From Orbicella faveolata (lineage: Eukaryota > Cnidaria > Anthozoa > Scleractinia > Merulinidae), in NCBI RefSeq assembly GCF_002042975.1, contig NW_018149431.1, positions 927,129 through 991,128 of the forward strand: a stretch of 64,000 bases of DNA, in the 5' to 3' direction. Each line of letters begins with the position of its first letter. The first letter of the stretch is position 1. Under the pieces are notes generated by a model. It worked only from the letters and a program-made list of their open reading frames with translations, did no database searches and was not told the DNA's origin. Below, piece by piece: positions 1 through 15,200 of this stretch. A program made the position numbers and the translations under genes.

Positions 1-184
1 TCGGGGCACAGAAAATCGAGGATTTAACGGAATCCAAAATTTTTTTCGCAGAACTATTTCAAATAACAAGTAGATTCGTTTTAGCGGAAAAAAATTTTGG
101 GGGTTAGGTGCACTTTAAAGGAAAGTCAATCTAGCATGGAACACAATATGAATGTTTAATGTGGTTGTTTTGGAATGTTTTCAG

Positions 185-293
185 GCATCACTGAAGTGGA
201 AGCAAAACACTCTAGATCTTTCCAGACAAAATGTGGCATCCCGACTGGCTGCTCTTTCAGCGTCATGTGCTTCAATTGTCACGCTGACTTCAG
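185..293 (+). CDS. TLN1: Talin exon 1 of window
   Basis: Reads ASLKWKQNTLDLSRQ... and ends one base into a Gly codon. Acceptor tttcag, donor gtaaac. R1 region of the rod. Upstream 1-184 is intron with no recognisable feature. Confidence 0.8.
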
Positions 294-3200
294 GTAAACA
301 CAGGCTTGCAAAACCATATAAACTCTGAAAATTTTTATCAGTTTTGTGAAAACTGTAATACCCCGTCATTCACCTACCATTTGAAAGAAGCTGACAGAGG
401 TGAAAATCATGTATGTTTGCCCATTTTTAAGAGTATCATAAAAATCAAAAAACATTTTAAGAGCATATGGGTTTGGGGGACATTGTCTCAAGATTAGAGA
501 CATTTGTATGAATTTTGAACCATGTTTCAAGGTCTCTAACTTGGTCCCTGTTCACCCTAAAAGCATCAAACTTGGTCAAATGACTACTCTCAATGTGGTC
601 TTTCGTGTGGTGGTGTCAGTTTATCGATTGGTTAAAATTTGAAACTCGCCCCAGTTCCCTGCGCAATTTTGGAATGGCCCATGCTCAGGGTTATAACTAG
701 GAGCGTGAAAGGGTCAAAACAACTGCACCCTTGAACCATATGTAATTCCTGTTCCTGTGCCATCATTTTTGACTGTACTGTACTTTTGTAATGTTCTGTC
801 ATGATTCTCCCCCGTGTCTTATTTTAACCATCATTATATGGTAGTCTTATTAACAGACAAATAGAGATGTCAATAGTACTCTGGAAAGAGGAGACTGTTT
901 AAAAGGAGTTGGGATATTCTTATAGCTGTTAACTTTCGATAAAGTGCCTGTACTGAATCTAGTTATGCATAGTGGAATGTATCATGTAATTTGTTACTTT
1001 GTTGAGTATTCATAACATTGCATTTCTTATTCAAGGAGAGCCAGAGGAAACAAACTACACTGCTGCTGGGGCAGCTGTGAATACCATGTAAGTTCATCTC
1101 CCTCTTAACGGTAGTGTTGTTTGTACATTTTATCAGTCATGTACTAGCTATTTTGCCTTGCACTACTATGGTATAAATATTATTTATGACTAGGAAGGAC
1201 ACATTCTCTGTTGTTTAGAGCCTTCTTACTGTACAACTGTACAGTACTTGTATGGGTGTATATATGTATAGGGGTAAATGGATTTGTAATAAGACTTCAA
1301 GATTTGGTCTTCCTACAGCAAACAGTTCAGGTGTGTTGTTTGGTGTAATGTGACTTGCATAATATTGGAACACTGTTTTTGTTTTCAACATGTATTGTTG
1401 TTTTCTTGTATGATATCTACTGAAACGTTGCAACTGCATAACTGACTTTAACCTTTTCCTTCAGCTCATCTAACTTACAAGACTTATCAAAAGGAATCAA
1501 AATGATTGCTGGTTTACTGGATGATGACGATGATGGTAAGAACCTTCTGGATGCTACACGAGGCTTGGCAGGTGCCTTTTCGAATCTTCTGAAAGCTGCC
1601 CAGGAAGGAGGCGGAGCAGACAGTGAGGTTAGTAAGATAGCCAACTTTTCCTGTCATGGATTCTACAGATTTATTTAGTTTTCATTGTCATCAATTTCCA
1701 TTGATTGCCTTGCAATCAGCACATACTTTTCACTTTTTAGTCTAGAGGCAAGTTGTTGTCAGCTGCTGGCAATGTGGGTTCATCTGGAGCAACACTGTTG
1801 CAGTACATGGGTGAACCAGAAGTTGATCAACAAACTCAAGTAAGTTCAAGACCATGTCATGCATCTGATATTAAAGATAAGTGATAGATAGGCACCTCAA
1901 GTCGCATAACCTTTGATTTGACTAGTGCCCCCAAGACTTTTAGGCCTCACTTGCTTGTGGTGCCACGCTCCCCTTCAAGGGATGTCACTCAGATATTTTT
2001 TGGGAAGGGTGGTACAAATGTAACTTGGGAATCAGAAGGGTTTTTAACAACTTTTTCAACTGGTTTATGGTAGAACACACTAGGGAGCTTGGTTGAGTGA
2101 TAAAGAGTGCCTGACTTGAAATTCAGAGATCACTGTAGGTTGACGGACCGCTAGTTGGAGTTTTTTCCTAGTTCAGCTGCTTAGCCAACTGGTTTGCCTC
2201 CTACCATTAGGAGTTTTGACCTTGTTATCTTAATTTTAGAAGGTTTTTTAGAAGGTTTCTTAGAAAGATTTTTAGAAGGTCAGCCATGTGAATCAGCACT
2301 TGTGCTAAATTACTTACAGAGCATTAAGAAATGTCCTAATTTATCAATGCAATCTCTTAGACATAACATTAGTCTGGTGTATACATACAGTATCTACAAA
2401 GACTATACCAAGTAGATTGTTCAACTGACCTGTTTATTAAACACAGGAAATGTTACTGGCTCTGGCTCAAGCTGTGGCTAATGCAACAGCAGCTCTGGTC
2501 CTGAAAGCCAAGAATGTCGCTAGTCAGTCTAATGACACTGGAGCTCAAGGCAAGGTGATCACTGCAGCAAAGGAGACAGCCAGAACCACAGCGCAGCTGG
2601 TAGCTTGTGTTAAGGTGGTTGTTCCGTCCATAAGCAGTCACATGTGCCAGGAACAAGTTGTCGAAGCTGCAAAACTTGTTGCTACAGCTGTCAATGACAC
2701 TGAAGGAGCTTGTAAGGTAAGTTTTCAGACTGATCTGGTAAAATTTTAGATACTCTTTGGCATGTAGTTTGAGATTTTGTTTTTCATACAGTGTCAAACT
2801 TATCTTGTGGAATAAGGTCCTTCAAGAGGGAGATTATTTCTGGTAATGAGATCCATTTAACTAACACCACACAGCTCTGATGTCGTGCAGTGGAAAATAG
2901 TACCACAAAACCGATGCTTGTAGGGCTAGACGGGCTGTGAGCTGATCCAAAGTATCTGGCTTTCTGTCATTTTGCATAGACTTTGTAATGCATATGCCTG
3001 GTGATTCCATGATCTTGAGTAAAAATATTTTTTTCCATTGAACCCTCCCATATAGTCAGTAAATGTATGGTGTTCCTTATGACACTATTTTTTTGGCTGT
3101 TTATGATAAATCTGTTATAATCCCAGGAAGCAGCTCCTGAAGAATCTGACTTGCTACGAGAGCTAATGACAGCAGCGCAGGCTGTACGGGACGCTTTGAA

Positions 3201-6200
3201 TAGTCTGCTGGTGAAAGTGCGAGATGGAGGCTGGGATGCTCAACAAGCTGGACAGTATGATGCAGCATGTGATGACATTTTAGGAGCTACAGACAGACTG
3301 TTTAACAGTATGGGGAATGCAGGAGAGATGGTTAAACAGGCCAAGATCTTAGCTCAGGTGTGGAAACTATACTGTAGTTAAGAAATGAAATGCCATGTCT
3401 GAGGAGACTTGACAGTACAATTTGCATACCCTCTGGTTATTTCTCTTGAATATTCTTACTATTTTGAAAACTTTTCTGTAATCCAATCGGGCTTGGTTTC
3501 CTAATTAAAGATTGTATTCGCATGGTTAGATTTTATTTACACCCTGAGATTATATCCATCTTGAACAGAGTTTTTACTGTGTGTGGTAGAGAATGGTGGG
3601 CTGTCAAACCTGCCAAAATGCAGAGACCATCATATTTGAGCTTGCTAAATTTGAAAGATCAAATGTAACATGTTAAACTCCCAAGACTTGAACCATTTCA
3701 CAGCTTTCAAATACCAGTTTCCCCCCACCCCATCTTCAGTTTTCAGTGATTTATGGAGGCTAAGTGAGGGTTGTGCATTAATAGGACATTACTTGTCGAC
3801 ATCTTGTATCCTATACAGGCATCATCGTCATTGGTAACTGGAATCAAAGCAGAAGCTGAAACCGAGGATGACTCAGACTCACAGAAACGTCTCTTAGCTG
3901 CTGCAAAGGTGTTAGCCGATGCCACTGCAAAACTTGTGGAAGCAGCAAAGGTTTGTTCATTTCAAGTAAAATGTAGTCTTGTAATTTTTCATTTTGTAAG
4001 AAGGAGTATACAGTGTAAACACTTTAGAGACCATCTCAGGCAATTACAAACTTCTTTTGATGGGTGAACAAACCTAAGGTGTTGCAGGGCATGTTTTGAT
4101 AATTATTGGAAATATAGGATGATAATTTGGGTGAAGCATTTCAGAGAATGAATGCATGCATGTACAGATTACTACTGTGCTAAACCAAGTTCATTGCATC
4201 TGAATGTAATAGCAATGGGAGACTGAGGTTACATGTAAGTTGTTGCTTATACAGCATGGTTTTAGATTATGGAAATGTTAATACATATGGAATGACCATC
4301 AGTTTATAAAATAATTAATGTCTGTTTGACACAGGGAGCAGCCAGAAACCCTAATGCTGCTGACCAGCAGCAGAAGCTCAAACAGGCAGCAGAAGATTTG
4401 AGATCAGCAACAAATGCAGCAGCCAGTGATGCATTGAAAAAGAAGCTGGTCAAAAGACTTGAGGTGATTCTCATGTCAAATGTGTCAATCTTAAATCTCA
4501 CTGAGTAATGGCTTGGTGTAAAGCATATGCAGTTCTTGTCATTGTAGAACAGTCTGAGTCTCAGTTAAGTTGTCTGCTAGAGATGACAGGGTCCCATAGG
4601 CTTGGATCATGTCCTTCAGCGCATCTCCCATCTTAGGTCACTTCATCGATTAGTTATCACTACAGCACCATAGTTAGTTCTTTTTTGGTGTGAAGGAAAC
4701 AAAAAGTGTGTGTATTTTATCTGTGGCAGTCAGATATAGATTTTAGCAAATTTTGTTCCTATTTTGGAGCCTGATTAAACAAAGTCTGACCTATTGATTT
4801 GCCTTTATGATGAAAAACAATGCAAAACAATTTTTGAGACAGTTACATCTACCTGCTACCTGCCTAAGCTGAATAGCAACCACAGGTATAAGATAAATAG
4901 ATTGCAATTGTTTGCAGTGGATAAGTTGTATGTGTTCTGTCTGTTCTATTAAGCCAAGACATTAATTCTCTTGAATGGTAGATGGAAAGGACCTTCAGTA
5001 ACTTTTGAGTAACTATAACTTACTATAGTAAACTATACCATAACTTTTTAGTAACTAAACAGATAGTTGGCTCGAAAGCAGCATTGCTTTTCCTTGATTT
5101 TTTTATCCTGATGATGTTTGCTCGCCAGCGATCAGTGAGAACAATATTTTTTTTTGTTATTGTAAGGCGGCAGCTAAAGAGGCAACTGGCCAGGCTACTC
5201 AGCTAATTGCTGCAGCTCGCAGTGCAGGGCCATCTAATCGGAATCAGGCATCACAGCAACAGCTGAATGACCAGTGCAAAGTAAGTCTCATGATTCTCCT
5301 TGCTGGTGCCATGCATCTCTGTTATAATGTTAGTTCTAAGAATGTGGTTGTATATCAACACTGTAATTATGTCCTTTCATTGATGGTCTTTGTTTTTTCC
5401 TAGTGTCAACTGTCTGCTTTTGATTGAATTGATGTTGTGCTGGAGAAATGAAAATTAGCAACTCCTAGAAATCAGGCTCAAGGATCGTAAAGAGGAAATC
5501 TATACTTGCCTTGTCCTTTGCCTTAAGAACATGCGTACACATTTTTAAGTTTGGAGAGTGCTACATTTGATAAAATACCGTTGTGAAAGGATTATTGCTT
5601 GCTTTTGGTGAACATAATATTTGGCAATATTCCTTTTCAGCCAGTAGAAGAACACATCAACCAACTTGTTGAAGCTCTTAGAGACACTGCAAGAAATCCT
5701 GACATTGCTGCTCCTCAGTTGGCTCTGATAAATGCCTCAAAAGAGTTTATTCAGGTAGACGAACTATAATTTTAAGGCCAGTCACTGGTGTATCATAAAT
5801 AAATTACGTCTATACTCGTAATTATCACAAACTTGCACAATTTTTTTTCTTTTCCATGAAGTGTCTAAAAGGTGTAATATGCATTTATTTTTATAGCCAA
5901 CATCAAAGCTGGTTGCCAACTCTAAAGCTGCACTTCCAACCATCGGAGATCCAATCACAGCAACACAGCTGGCGAACTTTGCCAAGTCAACGGGCTCCTC
6001 ACTGGGAGACTTACGAGATGCTGCAGATAAGGTGAGAGTGGTTTACTATGACTGGTGAATAGGTATCTTTCCTCCCTCCTTCCCCCATGTTTGATTCTTT
6101 CATTGTACCATATTTTTTATTTGGTTGGTCTCTCGTGTCCATTCATGTCTTTATTTTCAGTTGCTTGCTATCACTTTCATCTTTTTGGTCGTTGTTATTG

Positions 6201-9200
6201 CCAATTCTTAGTCAGCTTGAATTCGTTAAATTAGAGTTATGTAAGGAGCTTCTGGTACATTTGACAGAATTTATTTTCTATCTTTAATGCCGAGTTTCAA
6301 GGTGATAGCTGTCAAAGCGTATTTTGTTCTCTAATGAAAATATTATGTGTGTAGCGCTGTTTTGGTGATGTTAGGAAAAAATGACATTGTATAATGTCCT
6401 GTTCTTACTTTGCAGGCTGCAGAGGCCTGTGGAACACTTGAGATTGATAGTGCTTTGGATACAGTTGGTTCTCTTGGTCGTGACTTGGAGGCATATGAGA
6501 AGAGTGCTGAGGATGGAAAACTGCTTCCCTTACCTGGAGATACTGTAAGTTAAACAGGAAGACACATAATTTTGAACACAACTTTGTCTTTGTCTCAATT
6601 TTGCTTTGTGAATTTTTTCTGCTATTTCTACAAGTTTGTAAGTTCTGAATGTTTCCTTGTCATCTTCAATTCTCAGGCAGAATCTTGTGGTCTTGAACTT
6701 GGTGCCACATCAAAGTCTGTTGGATCGTCAATGGCACAGTTGTTAACTGCTGCTTCACAGGTAGCTGAATAAAGTCCCATTGTTTTCTTGATCCTGCTAG
6801 ATAGTAGTCATTTTTTATGTAAAATATCGTGTTGTTTTGGACTGAAATTGTTTGTGAATCTAACTAATCATGAAAATTGATGCAACATTCGTTTTTGCTG
6901 ACAGGGTAATGAAAGCTACACAGGTATTGCAGCAAGGGACACAGCCAGCGCCTTGCGTGTTCTGACGGCAGCAGCCAGGGGTGTTGCAGCAACAGCAGAT
7001 GACAGAGCCTTGCAGATGAATCTTATCAAGGCAACCCAGGCTGTAGTTGCTGAGTCAGCAAAATTAATTCATGAGGCAAAGAATGCAGTGAACAATCCTG
7101 GAGACCCTAACAACCAGCCCAGACTAGCACAGGTAAGTACTGTGGTACTGTCTTCAGTAGGCAGGCTTCACTAAAACAAGCAGTGAGGAACTTAGAAGTG
7201 TTGTGATACGTTTGTTACAGTGTTTGATAAATACAAGAACACTGTTGTCGTGTTCAGGAAAGAGATAGGCTGGAGGGGACTCCCATATGAAAAGAACGGG
7301 GGTGCTCGTTGGAAATTTTGAAAAGAACCCCCAAGAGGCACCAAGATTCTGCTTTATGAGCGTGCTTGAAATGTTTTTTGCCCCTGAGAGGTACGAATTG
7401 TAAAACAACACATTATTTCCTATCGTATGTTTTCGGCTCAGTACCCTTAAAGGTACCCCAAAGAGGTACCAAAACCGCGTTTTTAACTTCTAAAAGGTAA
7501 AACAAGCACCCCCATCCTTTTATATGGGAGTACTTCCAGGGAGGGATAGTCATTAAACCTTATTGACTGGAGTCTTTCTGAAAATAGGCTGTGTAGTCCG
7601 AGTTTTTAGTTTTGCATAACATGACTACCCAAAGAATATAAAAAATTTTAAATGACATGTAGAATTTTAAAACCATGCTGAATTTTTTAGGTAATCAGAG
7701 AGTGCAATTAAGGATTTACGCTATTAGTCATATTTGAAAATTCTCTTATAATTGCATTAGCGTTTAGCTAGGGAGTGCAATTTGAAATAATTTCCAAGTA
7801 TCGCTCTAATTGGACCAGCTTTCATATGAACATGTGCCCGTTGATTTCCACTGCAGTATTTTACAAAATTTGCTCAAACCATATTTGACTTGTTCTTTTC
7901 TTTTGTCAAGTCCTGCCCCAAAATTTCATTAAAACAACACTCTCTCTCTCTACGTAGGCTGCAAAAGATGTGTCCCACGCATTAAACAACTGTGTGAACT
8001 ACTTGCCTGGTCAAAGAGATGTCGATGAAGCTATAAAGGCCGTGGTCAACTCCAGTCAGAGTTTAGCCATAGAGGATGTGAGTTGAATGTAGCGGTGCTT
8101 GGCCTTATTAACTTACTGTAGTTTAAGACTATCATGCAGACAGCTCTTTCCCTTCTATACACACACGTACTATTCATTACCAGACTCTCTTGATCCTTCA
8201 AGGTGGTGACCGTGTCAAATTCCCTACCCTGGGACATCACATACAATCGAAATCTCTACCCACGGAACAGACTTCACAATCAAATTTCGTGAATGGCCCG
8301 CCCTGCCCCCTTGGGCTTGGCATTGATCAGTGCATTAGCCAATCAGAGCATGCATTACATTGGCAACAAAACATCGTATCTCCTCAGCTGAGCACCCTTT
8401 TAAGTATCCTTTCAATCCAGGTCGTCTTCGTGGGATTCCTTTTTCCATTATTATTATTGTAGTGCTTATAAGTTGTCACCAATTACCATGCTACTTTGGA
8501 AGGTTTTTGACTGAGGCTGGATGCTAAACCAACAGACAATTTATTTTTTGTTACCTAGTTCCCACCCACCTCCGAAGGGTACCAAGTGGTCCAGGAGAAG
8601 CTCAGTATGACAGGTGCAGCCCTTAATGCGGCAGCTAGTGACATGGTGGCAGCATCACGAGGAACATCCAATCAACTGGCTGTGTCCACTAAGAAGTTTT
8701 CACAGTCTTACCAAGATCTGCTGGACAGTGGAATGAAGCTTGCTGGGCAGGCCAAGGTATGATGTTTCTTTGTTGTGGTTTGGCTTAGAGCTTACCCATG
8801 CACAGCCTTCACTGAAATCCTAATTACTCAGTGATGTGACATGAGATAGGACAACCTTAGTGGGTAATAGTAAAATATTTCTCATGAAACTTGCGGTTCA
8901 TGAAAAATTGAGATAATCGATTAAAGTTGTGTCAACAACGTTTAAAACAGCTGCTTACAGTGGACAAAAAATTCAAGCATTGACAAAACCTTGCAAAAGC
9001 AGCAATACGGTAGAACTCTGATTACTTAAGTTACGAAGGGAAGAGAAAACGCTGTAGTCAGCAACTTGTAAATTCACAGTTTAAGTGGCCACTTGAGAAT
9101 CTTTACCTTAGCAAGCAGTTTAAGTATATTTCGTTAACATGATTCTGTCAGTGGCTGGTTTCACTGTGTTTATTATATACATTCCTTTTGAATAACACAA

Positions 9201-12200
9201 CAGTGTGGCATCATTAAGTTTACTGTAAAGCTTTATTGTAATTCTAGGATGATGCAGCTAAAGATTCTCTGGTACGCAATCTGAAAAACACTTCAACAGC
9301 ATCCAGTAAACTCCTTCTGGCTGCTAAATCCTTGGTGTCAGATCCAAATGCACCTAATGCAAAGAATTCATTGGCTAATGCTGCAAGGTATGTACATGTG
9401 CATATGACTTTCAGTGTACCAGCTCGGGGATCAGCAGTGTATGTGTTTATTCCTGTTGTCTCTCAGTTTTTAACAACAATCGATACAAATTTTAGTGAAG
9501 AGTGCTATTGTATTCTTTTGTTTAAATACTCCCACTCGAATGTTACGTTTCGTACACGTCCATTTTACTGAAATGAGTGTCTCGCCGACCTTGCTTCAAA
9601 ACGCGTTTTGTATCCCAGCTGTCTAAGACAGTTGGTATGACAGCTGTGAAGTTTTTATTCATGTAAGCGGTTGTTTTCCTTATGTTACAGAGCTGTGACG
9701 GACAGTATAAACATGTTGCTAAATGCTTGTATGTCCGCTGCTCCTGGACAAAAGGAATGTGACAATGCCTTGAGAAATATTCAGGTATGAACATACTGTG
9801 TAGTTTCTAAAATCATTTCATTGCCTACATTTAAGGTTCTCTGACATCAATACCCAGACACAAAAAAGCTCGAAAGGGGAGGGTGAAGTAACAGTTAATT
9901 GAACATGTTCCCCTTGCTATTCATGATCACCATACCTGTAACCTCCATTAAGCAGACACTCTTCCTCTCATTTTCTGCTCATTTTCTGACTTTTACCCCT
10001 TAAAGGATGATTAGCTAGTACCTTGCTGTCACTAACATTTTCTGTTTTACTTTGTAGGCTGTCAGTAACATCCTGGACAATCCTGTTGAACCTGTTAACA
10101 ACGACACGTTCTTTGACTGTCTGGATAAAGTCACTCGCAAGTCTCAAGTAAGTTGAAGTCTTCAATGCTGTTAAACTACTCTGGGTACATTCATACATGT
10201 ACTTACACAATACAGCCACAGACCTGTTTGACCTGCTTCCCTTGGCAAAGAGTTTCACAGCTTTTCTAGCAAGATTGCCAATGTAAACCCTCATTACTTC
10301 CTATTCACTTCTTGCTTGGCTATTCGTGAAGGAAAATTAGAGACTACTAGTAGACTACTAGTAGACTACTACAAGTGTCCAAAACGCTAACGCGAATAAG
10401 CTACAGGGCGTGTTGTGATTGTTGCAACATTTTAGTTTACCTTTCCTAAATGCTGACTTGTATAAATTATGCCATTGAGTGCATGTCGCCATTTTCCCAA
10501 ATTGCAAGACGAAAAGGTGGTGTCGGCACATGTATTTTTGTTTTTATGAGTATCAGAAGTGTACATTTTTTTAAGTGCTTCAACTGATTTCAACGCAACT
10601 TCCGTAGACCCAAAGTTTTTGTCTTTACTTTTATTATTACAATACCTTTTTTCCAAGACTTCATCTGATTGAAATTTTATTGCAGGACCTAACAGAAGCC
10701 ATGCCTAGAATCTCCAACAGTATCAAGGCTGGTGACTTCAATGAGTTTGATGATGGAGTTAAAGATGCCTCAGGAGCTGTTTGTGCACTAACAGAGTCTG
10801 CTGCACAGGTCTGTCTTTAACTTGATTCCAATGCGTTTTGGAGAGCAAATACAAAAACATACACAGGACGTGAATAGTGGGAGCTTCCTAATATATCTTT
10901 TTTTGAATTTAGCTATTTTATAAGCTGTTTTATAGTTCAGGGATTGATACAGTCCAGAACATTTAGACATGAACTATGTCCACTTCTGAATGGGTGATAT
11001 GAATGTTTTCAGGCTGCATACCTTGTGGCAGTAGCTGATCCGTCGAGTGTGGCAGGAAGACCAGGTCTGATAGATCAGGCGCAGTTTATTAACTCTAAAC
11101 AAGAGATCGTGGACGCTTGCGAGAGTCTTCTCAACCCAGAGGCCAGCCAGCAGCAGGTAGTGTTCAACCTCAAGATTTTTCACGTGATATTCGTCACTAC
11201 TAGTATGATGTGAAGTGTACAGTTGAAATTGGCTCACCAAATCTACTGAATGGTTTGTTTTACACAGTTCCAGGTCTGAGCAAAGCGTAAATCAACAATA
11301 GACTTGAATAAAAAGTCTAACTATTTCCTCCAAAGTGCCTGATCATAAAATTCCACTTAAGTGACGCCATATTCTGACTGATTGTGCTGTACTGTTCCCT
11401 TGAGTTTATGTATCCTTCGCTCGGTAAACTAAATTCATTTTTGACTCCTCAACCAAGTAGTTTAGTGATTGTATTCTTGTGTTAACAGGTCCTTGGAGCA
11501 GCTACATCTGTCGCCAAGCACACTTCAGCTCTGTGCAATGCTTGTAAAGCAGCGTCTGCTAAAACCAATAACCCTGCAGCCAAGAGACAGTTTGTGCAAT
11601 CAGCAAAGGATGTGGCCAACAGCACAGCTTCTTTGGTCAAGAACATCAAGGTTTGTACTTTATAATTAGCTTGTTAGCCAGACTCAGCTGCCGTTTAAGA
11701 CTGCCCGACTACACTAGTAGTAGCGTCCTACGCAGACGCTCTTTGGGGTCGTCATGCAATCTTCCTCCCCCATGAAGGGAAAGGAAGATTGCGCGACGAG
11801 CCCAAAGAATATCTGTGTAGGAGGCTAGACGGCTTCGTCTGCGACGCAGGCCTCTTTCCAATTTTGTCAGAACTGTCACGCCAATGTTTCATCCAAGGTA
11901 CACTATCACGCAACTGAATTCTTGTTACTTTTCGTTTCAGGTGCTTGCCAGTGACATGTCTGATAACAACAGAGAAGCATGTGCAGCAGCAACCAAGCCT
12001 CTCATCGACAGTGTGGAGAGTCTCACTGCTTATGCACTCTCCCCAGAATTTGCTCCAATACCTGCGAAAATCAGTGATGAGGTGAGAAAACGTTTTTGAT
12101 CTCGTGTGTTTTCACAGTGTTGAGTTGTGCACACAGTTATCTTGAATAACGAAAAGAACGGTGACTCTTTAGTCTTCTCCATCCTTATACATTTCTCTGA

Positions 12201-15200
12201 GTGGTCCAAAATTTCATTTCTCTCTACTGTGCCAATACATTTTCAATCATACCGGTGATAAGAATTAACAAAGTCATCATTCAGCGATCTTGTCTCATTC
12301 TGGAACTACATTGTAGCTTTAAAAAGAATTGTGTGACAATTATAAGTAACGAGAATTTCTGTCTTGAGCATTACTGAAAAGGTAAAAGTCTCCTAACATT
12401 TTGTACAGTGGAATCCCGATTTTTCAATTCTCCCGTTAATTCAGACCTAAAATTGTTTCCCCCTCCTCAGTCGAACATTTTAATTTTACTCCCGATTTCT
12501 CGATCTACCCGATTTTTCAAACCAATTTTCGTTCCCCTTGGGAGGTTCAAGAAATCGGGATTCCACGGTATTGCACCCTCTGTTTTCACAGATATCTTCT
12601 CATTCAGCATTATACTAAGTCAGAATATGCGGTGAAAACAGCCTGAAAAGACCTATTTAGGTAGTTCATTTAGTGTGATCACCCGAGTGAGGTTAGCCCT
12701 GAAAAGAACTGTTATTGGTGGCTTGTGTTTAGATTCTCGGAAGTCGTCAACAAAAAGTTCTTTTGAGGGAATAGGCAAGCCTCTCTCAGAGAATTATTTG
12801 GCAAACGATAGGAGAAATGCATACCTACAAATCATTGAACGAGGGTGTTCTATTTGCAGGCTCGTTCAGCTCAGGTTCCTCTGATAATGTCAGGAAAATC
12901 TATGGCCACGTCAAGTTCAAACTATTTCAACGTAGCCAAAGCACTGGCTGTGAATTCTAAAGACCAAAACGGATTGCAGCAGCTCGCTCAACAGGCCAAG
13001 GCTGTGTCGGACGCTATGCGGAGACTTATTACAGCAATCAAGTGAGTTTGAATTTATCTTGCTAGACTGCTTGCATGCACTCAGGTTACAGTAGGACATC
13101 TTGTAGTCATTGGGTAGCCTGAAATGTCAGTCTTCTTCCGCCCTCAGCCTAATCTCCGGCCCGGGGATAAGGCTGAGGGTGAGAGATTACTGACATTTCA
13201 GGCTATCATGGGGGTTTCCTTCGGCTGATCTCAAGCCCACTTTTCAAATTCCCTGTTGGAAACTGAGAGCAAGTGGTCAAGAAGTGTAAAGTATAACCGA
13301 GTAAGTGATCCTCTTTTAAACAAAGAATATACCAAGCTTTATTCGACGGTTTGGTGTAATGTTTTCAGGCATTCTGCGTCATCCGTTCCTCATAATGGGC
13401 TCTTCATTACTCAGGATGTAACAGGCTCCACCAGAAACGTTTGCTGAACCTGTTTATATTTATTATTTCAGAGACAATGCTCCTGGGCAGAGAGAATGCG
13501 ACGAAGCCTTGGAGCAAATTAACTATACAATAAATCAGTTGGACCAAGCATCTCTAGCAGCTATCAGTCAGCAGCTGGAACCAAGGCCTGAAAACACTCT
13601 ACAGGTGAGCTATAAATGCATATAAACTGTTCTATCTAAATATTTCCCCTGTAAGTCTTTTATATTGTTTAAACAAGGTAGACCATGGATTATGGAGCAC
13701 TGAACGAGAGCAAGTGACCTTTGCGCAGACGTATCCTGTTTCCCTTTATCATCCTTTGACACTTATCTGACCCAGGAAAGTGATCCCGAGATGTCAAAGC
13801 AGAATGCTAGCATTCCATTGATTAGTTACGTTTGGTGTTTGTCCAGTCTTCAAATGTTGTAAAATAATGCGACTGTAAATTCCTTAAGAACACGGCAGAG
13901 CACAGCCCTTTTAACTTTACTAGTGGCATGACGAGATTTTTTCGTTGTATCTCTTCTCGTTTTCCCTTACATTTTGCATGTTCATAATTATGTAGGCTCT
14001 GAGACTTTCCGTTGGTCTGGAACGGTAATTTAAACAGTATTTTTTTGTCGTTAGGGTTTCCAGGAGCAAATGATGCAGAACCTTAGTCAACTGTCAGACG
14101 TTATTGATCCATTAGCAACAGCAGCCAAGTCTGAACCTGAAAACATTGGCCACAGGGTACGTGTCAACGGTGTTGTCCCTTAGGTCTCGTCCACACAACG
14201 CTGGAGGAATTTGAAAACGGAGTTTTCACTCTGAAAATGCATCAAATATTTTCCGTCCACACTTACCCGGAGGATTTCAAAAACGCAACAGTCACCGGTC
14301 ATTTTTGGATTTGTTTGAGGAAAACTCGATTAGGAAAATCACATGATTATCGTAACGCCATCATTTTCGAAATGTTTTCCGTCCACATGAAAGCGAAAAG
14401 CTGGCGTTTTTAAATACCTCCGGTTTGAAGAGCATTTTCGAGAAGCTTGGGGGATTAGTGTGGACGGTAGGCCTAACCTTAGAAATAAAGCTGCGTTTTC
14501 AAATTCCTCTGGCGTAGTGTGGAGAGGGTCAGTCGCGTGGAGATTAGAAGAGACACTCGGTATTATATCATACCGCAGTAATGTATACACCAGTGAGGAT
14601 TGCCGTAAATGATAGTTAATCCGTCAAGTTATTCAGCTTATTGATATGTGTAATTACTGTCAATCTTAGGTAGCCCAGGTGTCGAGTTTCATTGCTCCGC
14701 TGGCCGACCTGGCTGTGGGCGCAGCGTCACGCACGGCTGATGTACAGCGCAAGGTGGACTTGTTAGATCAGGCCAAGACTGTGGCTGAATCAGCAGCACA
14801 ACTTATGTATGCTACTAAAGAAGGCGGAGGAAATCCACAGGTGATAAGATATTTACTTTTCCGAAACCCTTAAGTGCATAGTACGAGAGTCGATAACCTC
14901 TTACTACGTACTATCGGTACTCTTGCGCAATGTTGACAGCAGTTATGGTCATTTGGTTCGTTGAACACTACTTCCTAGAGAGACGTTACGTGACGACCCA
15001 GATAGCATTAATTTTGCGATATGGCTGTTACTGCTGTAGGTCAATTCTTGTTCAAATATCTTTTCACACTACTCCCCTGGATTGAAAGGGAACCATTTAT
15101 CAATCTTCCGATTGAAATGTGTTTTCAGTGTCAAGTTTAAATGCGTTTATTAAGTATAGGTAGAACCCGCCAGCCTAAGAAGTAAAGTCGTGCAAGAGCA

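Noticed and set aside
2453-2797. 114-residue minus-strand frame in talin
   Set aside because: It is the antisense shadow of talin exon 5.
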